From the NCBI GenBank assembly GCA_023481335.1, contig JAMCWI010000068.1:1-6942 (forward strand): 6,942 nt of DNA. Reading direction: 5' to 3'. Positions 1 through 4,960 of this stretch are shown one piece after another. The DNA is from Bacillota bacterium. GTDB lineage: Bacteria > Bacillota > Desulfotomaculia > Desulfotomaculales > Desulfotomaculaceae. Numbering within the stretch: position 1 is the stretch's first letter; each line of letters begins with the position of its first letter. Below the pieces are notes generated by a model. That model did not search any database. It saw only the letters and a list, made by a program, of their open reading frames with translations, and was not told where the DNA came from. The position numbers and the translations under genes were made by a program.

Positions 1-49
1 CAGCCATGATCGGCGCATCCGCTGCCCTGCATATTTCCAAGATCCCCTT
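1..49. repeat. Inverted repeat arm A (49 nt, perfect, runs off the window)
   Basis: This segment is identical over 49 nt to the reverse complement of 1452-1500 inside pnp. Identity stops sharply between positions 49 and 50. It may continue beyond the left edge, which cannot be seen. In the native arm the minus strand encodes the PNPase peptide AMIGASAALHISKIPL. Here the same DNA lies in the opposite orientation and encodes KGILEICRAADAPIMA in the pnp frame. A fold-back chimera is the likeliest cause. Confidence 0.97.
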
Positions 50-1888
50 TTCCCGGTCAACGGCGGCAATAAATACCCTGCCATCATCTTCAATATCAAT
101 ATCCGCGCCGGTTTCTTCCACCAACTTCTTGATGATTTTGCCGCCGGGTCCGATCACATCTCTGATTTTATCAGGATGAATGCTGGTGCGAATGATGCTG
201 GGTGCATACTTGGAAATATCCGGTCTTGGTGTCGGCAGAATTTCCAGCATTTTACCGAGAATAAACATACGTCCCCGGTGGGCCTGTTCCAATGCCTGTT
301 CAAAGACTTCCCTGGTAATGCCTGGAATTTTAATGTCCATTTGCAGCGCGGTAACGCCTTTGGCGGAGCCGGCTACTTTAAAGTCCATATCTCCCAGGTG
401 ATCTTCCAAACCTTGGATATCGCTTAAGACGGTAAATTTATCTTCTTCCATAATAAGTCCCATGGCCACACCGGCCACCGGCGCCTTCAGGGGCACCCCT
501 GCGTCCATTAGGGCCAATGTGCTGCCGCAGACGCTGCCCATGGATGTGGAACCGTTGGATTCAACGGCTTCGGAAACCACTCGCAGGGTATAGGGGAACA
601 CTTCTTCCGATGGAATCATGGGTTCCAAGGCCCGTTCTGCCAGGGCACCGTGGCCGATTTCCCGGCGTCCGGGAGACCGCATGGGCTTTGTTTCCCCGGT
701 ACTGAAGGGCGGGAAATTATAATGGTGCATATAGCGTTTGGTTTCTTCCAGTCCAAGGCCGTCGAGAATTTGCTCTTCGCTGATGGAGCCGAGGGTTGCC
801 ACCGACAGAATTTGGGTCTGTCCCCTGGTAAACAGGCCGGTGCCATGGGTGCGGGGAAGCACGCCAACATCAACGGAAATGGGACGGATTTCATCGATGG
901 CCCGGCCGTCAATGCGCAGTTTATCATGGGTGATAATTCTGCGAACAACTTTCTTTTCGGCCTCTTCAATTAGCATCATCACTTCTCTGGGGTTGTCCGG
1001 GAACTGTTCCAGGAAGGTTTCCTTTAACTCGGCGAAAACCGCATCCATATACGCTTCTCTTTCTTTTTTCACCAGGTTTTCCCTGGAGCAATGGAGCACG
1101 GCTTCACGAATGACTTCTTCCGACTTCTGTGAAATGGCATCTACCAGGGCAGCGTCCATCTCAGGCTCCGGTACTTCCATTTTTTCATGGGCCAATCCCA
1201 TGGCCAGGGCTTCGTTCCGGAAGTTCTCAACAAATTTTACAATTTGCTGAACCACATTGTGACCAAACATAATGGCTTCTAATATTTGGTCTTCCGGTAC
1301 TTCCTTGGCACCGGCTTCCACCATCATGACGGCATCGTCAGTACCGGCCACCACCAAGTGCATATCGCTGTTTTCCGCCTGGCGTACCACCGGGTTCACG
1401 ACAAACTGGCCGTCCACCCGTCCCACAATAACGCCGCCGATGGGCTTTTTCAAGGGGATCTTGGAAATATGCAGGGCAGCGGATGCGCCGATCATGGCTG
1501 CAATTTCCGGGGCATTATCCTGATCAACGGATAACACCGTGGCCACCACCTGCACTTCATTTCTCATGTGTTTGGGGAATAACGGCCGGATGGGGCGGTC
1601 AATCAGGCGGCCGGACAAAATGGCCTTTTCGCTGGGACGCCCCTCACGTTTGATAAACCCGCCGGGAATTTTCCCCACTGCATAAAGCCTTTCCTCGTAG
1701 TCCACTGTAAGTGGAAAGAAATCGATATCCCTGGTATTTTTCGCCACGGTTGCCGTTACCAGAACCACGGTCTCGCCATATGTTACCAATACAGCGCCGC
1801 TGGCCTGCTTGGCCAATCTTCCTGTTTCCAGGGTGAGGGCTCTGCCCCCCAGGGTAATCTCCCTGATTAATACTGGATTCTCAGACAC
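1..1888 (-). CDS. pnp: Polyribonucleotide nucleotidyltransferase (PNPase), 5' part; last 49 nt suspect
   Basis: PNPase degrades RNA 3'-to-5' phosphorolytically, releasing nucleoside diphosphates, in the cytoplasm (RNA degradosome). I translated the frame by hand: 629 codons, no stop, gene still open at the window edge. The GTG start is set by GGAGGT seven nt upstream. The first RNase PH domain carries the FFPLTVDYEERLYAVGKIPG region (57-76) and the RNA-gripping FIKR loop (78-81). A helical linker follows. The second RNase PH domain starts near RIDGR (325-329), with phosphate-site residues GSTSMGS (446-452) and metal-ligand residues in DHLGDMDFK (D496, D502, K504, equivalent to E. coli D486, D492, K494). 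The KH domain has the GPGG loop (580-583). Usual length is about 700 residues; the rest of KH and the S1 domain are missing. Residues 614-629 come from an inverted self-copy, not from real PNPase sequence. Identity is certain; the extreme 3' end is not. Confidence 0.97.
   Translation of the reverse strand, partial: MSENPVLIREITLGGRALTLETGRLAKQASGAVLVTYGETVVLVTATVAKNTRDIDFFPLTVDYEERLYAVGKIPGGFIKREGRPSEKAILSGRLIDRPIRPLFPKHMRNEVQVVATVLSVDQDNAPEIAAMIGASAALHISKIPLKKPIGGVIVGRVDGQFVVNPVVRQAENSDMHLVVAGTDDAVMMVEAGAKEVPEDQILEAIMFGHNVVQQIVKFVENFRNEALAMGLAHEKMEVPEPEMDAALVDAISQKSEEVIREAVLHCSRENLVKKEREAYMDAVFAELKETFLEQFPDNPREVMMLIEEAEKKVVRRIITHDKLRIDGRAIDEIRPISVDVGVLPRTHGTGLFTRGQTQILSVATLGSISEEQILDGLGLEETKRYMHHYNFPPFSTGETKPMRSPGRREIGHGALAERALEPMIPSEEVFPYTLRVVSEAVESNGSTSMGSVCGSTLALMDAGVPLKAPVAGVAMGLIMEEDKFTVLSDIQGLEDHLGDMDFKVAGSAKGVTALQMDIKIPGITREVFEQALEQAHRGRMFILGKMLEILPTPRPDISKYAPSIIRTSIHPDKIRDVIGPGGKIIKKLVEETGADIDIEDDGRVFIAAVDREKGILEICRAADAPIMA
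1452..1500. repeat. Inverted repeat arm B (native copy within pnp)
   Basis: This is the native partner of the 49-nt inverted repeat. It sits in the first RNase PH domain of pnp, where its minus strand reads as ordinary conserved PNPase sequence (IAAMIGASAALHISKIP). It is therefore the original, and positions 1-49 are the displaced copy. The arms are 1402 nt apart. Confidence 0.95.
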
Positions 1889-1941
1889 TCTTTTTACCTC
1901 CACAACTCCAAGTTCTTGACAAATCTTAGCAGTTCGACATT

Positions 1942-1995
1942 TTTATTAGTATTTCCTTCTTGCTCCATGAAAAATACGGAGATATTCCTAATAAA
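1942..1995 (-). promoter_or_regulatory. Possible pnp 5' leader stem-loop
   Basis: The RNA between the rpsO terminator and pnp contains two perfect 8-nt arms, TTTATTAG (1988-1995) and CTAATAAA (1942-1949). They enclose a 38-nt loop that holds a smaller CTCC/GGAG pairing. No T-run follows, so it does not look like a terminator. Known family background: pnp mRNA leaders in enterobacteria carry a stem-loop used in RNase III/PNPase autoregulation. Whether this AT-rich structure acts alike is inference. I found no convincing promoter in this gap. Confidence 0.4.
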
Positions 1996-2001
1996 CCCTA
2001 C

Positions 2002-2031
2002 AAAAAAGAAAAAGCGGGCCAATAAGCCCAC
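2002..2031 (-). terminator. Rho-independent terminator between rpsO and pnp
   Basis: Starting six nt after the rpsO stop codon, the minus strand folds GTGGGC/GCCCGC (6 bp, one G-U) around a short TTATTG loop at 2014-2031. A T-rich run, TTTTTCTTTTTT (2002-2013), follows at once. This is the normal form of an intrinsic terminator. It would end or attenuate the rpsO transcript before pnp, so pnp is probably expressed by read-through or from a promoter I could not identify in the 148-nt gap. Confidence 0.85.
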
Positions 2032-2036
2032 TTTTG

Positions 2037-2306
2037 TTACTTGCGCAGTCCCAATTTTTCCAAAATTGCACGGTACCGGTCAAAATTACGGTCCCGCAGG
2101 TAATTAAGCAGAGCACGTCGCTGGCCAACCATTTTTAACAGGCCACGGCGAGAATGGTGATCCTTTTTAAAGGACTTCAGGTGCTCGGTTAATTGGTTGA
2201 TACGTTCAGTCAGAAGAGCGATTTGCACTTCAGGAGAACCGGTATCACTCTCATGGGTTTTAAAGGTTTGAATGATTTCATTCTTTCTTTCTGCAGTCAA
2301 TGCCAC
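2037..2306 (-). CDS. rpsO: 30S ribosomal protein S15
   Basis: S15 is a primary 16S rRNA-binding protein that nucleates assembly of the central (platform) domain of the 30S subunit. The product from the GTG at 2306 is 89 residues, the standard S15 length, with the family signature DTGSPEVQIALLTERI and the RNA-contacting DHHSRRGLLKMVGQRRALL region near the middle. The start is fixed by GAGGAGGTG six nt upstream; in-frame codons further upstream would add residues absent from S15 and overlap this binding site. It lies 87 nt downstream of a small DUF4258-like gene, behind a strongly folded leader, and is followed directly by an intrinsic terminator and then pnp. The rpsO-pnp order is conserved widely in bacteria. 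Confidence 0.98.
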   Translation of the reverse strand: MALTAERKNEIIQTFKTHESDTGSPEVQIALLTERINQLTEHLKSFKKDHHSRRGLLKMVGQRRALLNYLRDRNFDRYRAILEKLGLRK

Positions 2307-2312
2307 GGTGTT

Positions 2313-2321
2313 CACCTCCTC
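2313..2321 (-). promoter_or_regulatory. rpsO ribosome binding site, decides the GTG start
   Basis: GAGGAGGTG on the minus strand is an almost perfect anti-16S match, six nt before the GTG at 2306. It includes a GTG of its own, which is not a start. The site lies a short way 3' of the leader stem, so a folded or protein-bound leader could mask it. Confidence 0.9.
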
Positions 2322-2334
2322 ATGTTTATGATCC

Positions 2335-2382
2335 CTGTTATCCAAGACAACCGTCGGAGTGAACGCGTTCCCTAGATAACAG
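2335..2382 (-). ncRNA. Structured rpsO leader, candidate S15 autoregulatory element
   Basis: In the minus-strand RNA, CTGTTATCTAGG (2371-2382) pairs with CTTGGATAACAG (2335-2346) over 12 bp with two G-U wobbles. The enclosed 24 nt begin with the perfect palindrome GAACGCGTTC (2361-2370), abutting the first stem, then a 14-nt segment. No T-run follows, so it is not a terminator. It ends 13 nt before the rpsO ribosome binding site. S15 is known to repress its own mRNA in several bacteria by binding leader RNAs that imitate its rRNA site (three-way junction, GU/GC motif). A role like that here is inference; the stem itself is plainly visible. Confidence 0.6.
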
Positions 2383-2390
2383 TTCTGGGA

Positions 2391-2420
2391 ATATTACTTC
2401 CCAATTATGGTAATCACCAA
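2391..2420 (-). promoter_or_regulatory. Weak candidate promoter for rpsO
   Basis: TTGGTG (2415-2420), 18 nt and TAATAT (2391-2396) resemble -35/-10 boxes, overlapping the end of the small upstream gene. Transcription from here would include the whole rpsO leader stem. The boxes match consensus at only 3/6 and 4/6, so this is tentative; the stronger promoter at 2904-2932 may serve rpsO as well. Confidence 0.3.
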
Positions 2421-2615
2421 GCGGCCGTTCTCAATATCTTTGGCTACGATATCAAACACACGACCGGATTTGGCGAAAAACCCCCTGAATCTGGTGGCTG
2501 TTGGTATGCGCCCTGGAATCCCCTTGGCTGCAGTAAGGATATCAGCATTGGTAATCTTATCCTGACGTAAATCCCTAAGCCTTTTACGAGCGTGCTCGGT
2601 AATGATGATCCGCAT
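2394..2615 (-). CDS. Small DUF4258-like protein
   Basis: The product from the ATG at 2615 is 73 residues. An in-frame GTG at 2621 would add two residues; neither start has a strong ribosome binding site. The N-terminal ITEHARKRL (5-13), a helix-like ITNADILTAAKG segment (21-32), and a C-terminal beta part with GRVFDIVAKDIENGRLVIT (51-69) match the layout of DUF4258 proteins as I remember it (H-A-x-x-R-L near the start, ending in a strand with VIT). That family has a small RelE/BrnT-like look, but no activity is established that I can cite. It is basic, has no signal peptide or membrane segment, and follows another small gene by 11 nt, so the two are probably cotranscribed and perhaps translationally coupled. 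Family assignment is moderately sure; function is unknown. Confidence 0.7.
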   Translation of the reverse strand: MRIIITEHARKRLRDLRQDKITNADILTAAKGIPGRIPTATRFRGFFAKSGRVFDIVAKDIENGRLVITIIGK

Positions 2616-2626
2616 AATCACACCAC

Positions 2627-2857
2627 TCAGCAGCTGTGAGATTGGTAGGTGCGGTCTTCATCCTCTTCTTGAGCTAAAAAGGCATAAAGGGCATCTTGGA
2701 AAGCGGTTATCCTGACATTATCCATATTGGATTTTATATAGAGGGATTCCAATTCGCGTTTGAGGGATTGAAACTCTTCGCTTACACAAATCAGTGCGAT
2801 GTGATTAAGCCAGCGTTTAACCTCCTCTTCAGGAGTATCGTATCTTGGATACCCCAC
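2627..2857 (-). CDS. Small protein of unknown function
   Basis: I do not recognise this 76-residue product. It is predicted soluble and mostly helical: an acidic N-terminal part (DTPEEEVKRWLNHIALI, 7-23), a charged central helix (SEEFQSLKRELESLYIKS, 26-43), a third helix (VRITAFQDALYAFLAQEEDEDR, 48-69) and a polar tail with a terminal Cys. I chose the GTG at 2857 because AAAGGAG ends nine nt upstream; a TTG at 2863 is in frame but only three to four nt from that site. The gene sits 109 nt after ribF with its own good candidate promoter and precedes the DUF4258-like gene by 11 nt. A chance ORF is unlikely given the promoter, binding site and tight packing. An antitoxin-like partner role is conceivable but speculative. 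Confidence 0.7.
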   Translation of the reverse strand: MGYPRYDTPEEEVKRWLNHIALICVSEEFQSLKRELESLYIKSNMDNVRITAFQDALYAFLAQEEDEDRTYQSHSC

Positions 2858-2903
2858 GGACAACGTCTCCTTTCATCGGGATCTCGGGACGTATGCCGCA
2901 TTT

Positions 2904-2932
2904 ATTGTAGCATAACTGCTGCCATAAGTAAA
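2904..2932 (-). promoter_or_regulatory. Sigma-A type promoter upstream of the small-ORF pair
   Basis: TTTACT (2927-2932), a 17-nt spacer and TACAAT (2904-2909) with an extended -10 TGC just before it make a good vegetative promoter. The expected transcription start is near 2897, about 40 nt before the GTG of the 76-residue gene. It could drive both small genes, rpsO and, by read-through, pnp, separating them from the ribF side. Confidence 0.7.
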
Positions 2933-2939
2933 TGTTAGG

Positions 2940-2956
2940 TAATATTAAATATATTA
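2940..2956. repeat. Short AT-rich inverted repeat upstream of the promoter
   Basis: TAATAT and ATATTA arms (6 bp) flank a 5-nt spacer, just upstream of the -35 box of the promoter at 2904-2932. It has no T-run and follows the ribF stop by about ten nt. It could be a regulator or UP-type site, but a repeat this short is also expected by chance in AT-rich DNA. Confidence 0.25.
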
Positions 2957-2966
2957 GGGGTACCCG

Positions 2967-3911
2967 CTAATTATTCGATAACTCCGGGTGGTCAAATCTG
3001 GCACTTTGCACATCGGCTTGAATTTGATTTACCAGGTCGCTGATGGAGGAAAACTTCCTTTCATCCCTTAACCTGCGCACATATTTTACCCTTATTTTCT
3101 TGCCGTAGATGTCGCCGCAGAAGTCCAGTATATGCACCTCGATGTTGATACGCCGGCTGCAGCCGTTAAAAGTGGGCTTGGTTCCTACATTGGCCACTCC
3201 AAGGTAGGTCTCACCGCCCATATCCACATGGACACTGTAAACCCCTTTGGCCGGCACCATCATACCCGCCGGGCAGTGGATGTTGGCCGTAGGAAAGCCC
3301 AGGGTATTGCCCCGCCGGTCTCCCAAGACCACCGTACCCTCGGTAAAGGGATAATAGCCCAGCAGTTTTCTGGCGGCAGCCACGTCTCCCTCGGCCAGCT
3401 TATGCCGGATTAAGGTGCTGCTGACCACCTGATTGCCCACTTTCACCGGCGGGATAACGCTTAAGGTATAGCCGCACTCTTCCGCATATTGCCAAAGGGT
3501 TTCCGGATTGCCCCGGCCCCTGTGGCCGAAGGAATAGTTGTAGCCAACCACGATTCCCTTGACATTTATTTGATTTATCAGGATATCCTTAATAAACTCC
3601 GCCGGGCTCAGTTGAGCAAACTCTCTGGTAAAGGGCAGTAAAATTAAGACATCCACACCCAATTCCGCCATCATGCGGGACTTTGCTTCCTGGTCAAGCA
3701 GCATGGACGGCGCCAGTTCGGGTTTTAGTACCGCCAACGGATGCGGGTTGAAGGTTAATACCGCTGCCGTTCCCTGGGACTGACGGGCCATTGCCGCTGC
3801 CTCTCCGATCAGCCTTTGATGCCCGAGGTGCAATCCGTCAAAGGTACCTAAGGCGACGGTAATATTCGGATACCTGTCTTTAAGCCCGGTAAGGCTGTCG
3901 TACACACGCAA
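2967..3911 (-). CDS. ribF: Bifunctional riboflavin kinase / FAD synthetase
   Basis: RibF phosphorylates riboflavin to FMN and adenylylates FMN to FAD in the cytoplasm. From the TTG at 3911 the product is 314 residues, normal for the family. The N-terminal nucleotidyltransferase has GTFDGLHLGHQ (22-32, HxGH-type motif) and the STLIR motif (165-169). The C-terminal kinase has GNTLGFPTANI (201-211), KGVYSV (222-227), GTKPTFNG (243-250) and EVHILDF (258-264, with the expected catalytic Glu). The TTG start is favoured because AGGGGG lies nine nt upstream and it gives the usual short N-terminus; a GTG at 3935 would add eight residues with a poorer binding site. It follows truB after 116 nt with its own candidate promoter, in the common truB-ribF-rpsO order. 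No FMN riboswitch is visible in the leader. Confidence 0.95.
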   Translation of the reverse strand: MRVYDSLTGLKDRYPNITVALGTFDGLHLGHQRLIGEAAAMARQSQGTAAVLTFNPHPLAVLKPELAPSMLLDQEAKSRMMAELGVDVLILLPFTREFAQLSPAEFIKDILINQINVKGIVVGYNYSFGHRGRGNPETLWQYAEECGYTLSVIPPVKVGNQVVSSTLIRHKLAEGDVAAARKLLGYYPFTEGTVVLGDRRGNTLGFPTANIHCPAGMMVPAKGVYSVHVDMGGETYLGVANVGTKPTFNGCSRRINIEVHILDFCGDIYGKKIRVKYVRRLRDERKFSSISDLVNQIQADVQSARFDHPELSNN

Positions 3912-3920
3912 TTTTGATAA

Positions 3921-3926
3921 CCCCCT
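3921..3926 (-). promoter_or_regulatory. ribF ribosome binding site favouring the TTG start
   Basis: AGGGGG on the minus strand lies nine nt before the TTG at 3911. The alternative GTG at 3935 is upstream of this site, so it would leave the best binding site in the region unused. Confidence 0.55.
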
Positions 3927-3952
3927 GCCAGTCACTGCAATCCGCCCTTTAT

Positions 3953-3981
3953 AATATAAACCCTATGGACACTTTGGTAAA
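3953..3981 (-). promoter_or_regulatory. Sigma-A type promoter upstream of ribF
   Basis: TTTACC (3976-3981), a 17-nt spacer and TATATT (3953-3958) match -35/-10 consensus at 4/6 and 5/6. The expected start is near 3946, about 35 nt before the TTG start of ribF. It would let ribF be transcribed apart from the infB-truB stretch. The -35 box is very like that of the promoter at 2904-2932. Confidence 0.6.
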
Positions 3982-3986
3982 CCAAA
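3973..3986. repeat. 14-nt palindrome over the ribF -35 box (possible operator)
   Basis: TTTGGTAAACCAAA has perfect 6-nt arms around a 2-nt centre and completely covers the -35 box of the ribF promoter. A dimeric repressor bound here would block polymerase. No regulator is identifiable from the window, so operator function is inference. Confidence 0.4.
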
Positions 3987-4001
3987 AAATAATTTTCGAA
4001 A

Positions 4002-4024
4002 TATATGTAAAAGCATGGCATATA
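4002..4024. repeat. AT-rich inverted repeat just after truB
   Basis: TATATG and CATATA arms (6 bp) with an 11-nt loop start four nt after the truB stop. On the minus strand a T-rich stretch (3987-3996, broken by AA) follows at a short distance. It might act as a weak terminator before the ribF promoter, but the stem is AT-only apart from one pair. Confidence 0.3.
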
Positions 4025-4027
4025 CTT

Positions 4028-4960
4028 TTAGGAAGCAAAAACCACTTCAGGTTTATAAATCAACCTGGCACCCTCCGGTTGCTCCTCTTGCACCGCCTGA
4101 AAAATCCCTAAAAGATCTTGGCCTATCTGAACCCGCACCAAATCACCCGGTGCTGTATCCGCAGATTTCTGCCGAATACCGGAAGGGTAAAGGGTGGCTC
4201 CGGAGGTTACGGATTTTTGGGCGGACGGCTGGATCTCCACCGCCGGCAGGTGCTGTACAGCCTGCAGCATGGGAATGAGTGCCTCGGGGCACCCTTCTTC
4301 CCCGGCTGATCCGGCCAATGCATCCAGGGTAACGGAACTCTCCAAACCGAAGGCGGCCACCCGGGTCCGCAACAAAAAAGACATATAAGCGCCACACCCC
4401 AATGCCTTGCCAATATCCGAGCACAGAGTACGCACATATGTCCCCTTTGAACAAGTGACATCAAACAAAATACGGGGGTGAGGTGTCTGCCAATCCCAGC
4501 TGTCGATTATTTTTAATTCATAGATGGTGACAACCCGGGTGGGAACCTCAACCCTTTTGCCTTGACGCTCCAATTCATAAAGACGCTGCCCTTTGACTTT
4601 AATGGCAGAAGTCATCGGCGGGATTTGTTGAATGTTCCCGACAAAGGAAGGAAGAATCTCCATCAGTTGGGCCGGGGTAACCCCGGATGCGTCCTGACAT
4701 GCCAGTATTTCGCCAAAGGCATCCTGGGAGGATGTGGTAATGCCCAGCGTCAGTTCGCCCCGGTAAGTCTTGTCTCCCTCCACAACAAATCTGGCTAATT
4801 TTGTTGCCTTACCCAGGCATATGGGCAGCACCCCGGCGGCACCGGGGTCAAGGGTACCGGTGTGACCGCACTTTTTATGACCGGTAACCCTGCGAACATA
4901 GGCAACCACATCATGGGATGTCATGCCAGGGGGTTTTAAGACGTTAAGAATGCCGTCCAT
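4028..4960 (-). CDS. truB: tRNA pseudouridine-55 synthase
   Basis: TruB isomerises U55 to pseudouridine in the T-loop of nearly all tRNAs and also helps tRNA folding. The 310-residue product has usual bacterial length. Visible motifs are GHTGTLDPGAAGVLP (32-46) with the catalytic Asp at 38, GDKTYRGELTLG (62-73), the RLYELERQGKRVEVP segment (126-140) and SKGTYVRTLCSDIG (171-184). The C-terminal part (about 250-310), with GDLVRVQIGQDLLGIFQA, resembles the small PUA-like domain. The ATG start has GGGAGGG about five nt upstream. It overlaps the end of nrnA by 17 nt, so its translation is probably coupled to that gene. Confidence 0.97.
   Translation of the reverse strand: MDGILNVLKPPGMTSHDVVAYVRRVTGHKKCGHTGTLDPGAAGVLPICLGKATKLARFVVEGDKTYRGELTLGITTSSQDAFGEILACQDASGVTPAQLMEILPSFVGNIQQIPPMTSAIKVKGQRLYELERQGKRVEVPTRVVTIYELKIIDSWDWQTPHPRILFDVTCSKGTYVRTLCSDIGKALGCGAYMSFLLRTRVAAFGLESSVTLDALAGSAGEEGCPEALIPMLQAVQHLPAVEIQPSAQKSVTSGATLYPSGIRQKSADTAPGDLVRVQIGQDLLGIFQAVQEEQPEGARLIYKPEVVFAS

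Noticed and set aside
616..969. Minus-strand 117-codon frame inside pnp, suggesting a frameshift
   Set aside because: Hand translation of pnp shows one uninterrupted frame across this region with conserved motifs; this is the out-of-phase reading.
738..1250. Plus-strand open frame of 170 codons
   Set aside because: It is antisense to the fully intact pnp frame, has a serine-rich low-information product and no ribosome binding site; a shadow.
1272..1523. Plus-strand frame whose product ends in KGILEICRAADAPIMAA, the same peptide as the apparent PNPase tail
   Set aside because: Not a gene. The shared peptide arises only because the window edge is an inverted copy of this region; it is the clue to the inverted repeat.
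2307..2345. N-terminal extension of S15 by 13 residues
   Set aside because: It covers the ribosome binding site and part of the leader stem, and S15 is 89 residues from the GTG.
2960..2967. GGGTACCC palindrome at the end of ribF as a terminator
   Set aside because: An 8-nt palindrome without a loop or following T-run cannot form a normal terminator; its sequence is short enough to be chance.
3132..3413. Plus-strand 93-codon frame
   Set aside because: Antisense to ribF kinase-domain motifs; no binding site or recognisable product.
3912..4027. FMN riboswitch before ribF
   Set aside because: The gap is 116 nt and AT-rich, with promoter elements taking most of it; none of the conserved riboswitch helices is visible.
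4143..4464. Two minus-strand frames of 85-103 codons
   Set aside because: They lie within truB in other phases; truB is complete with all motifs.
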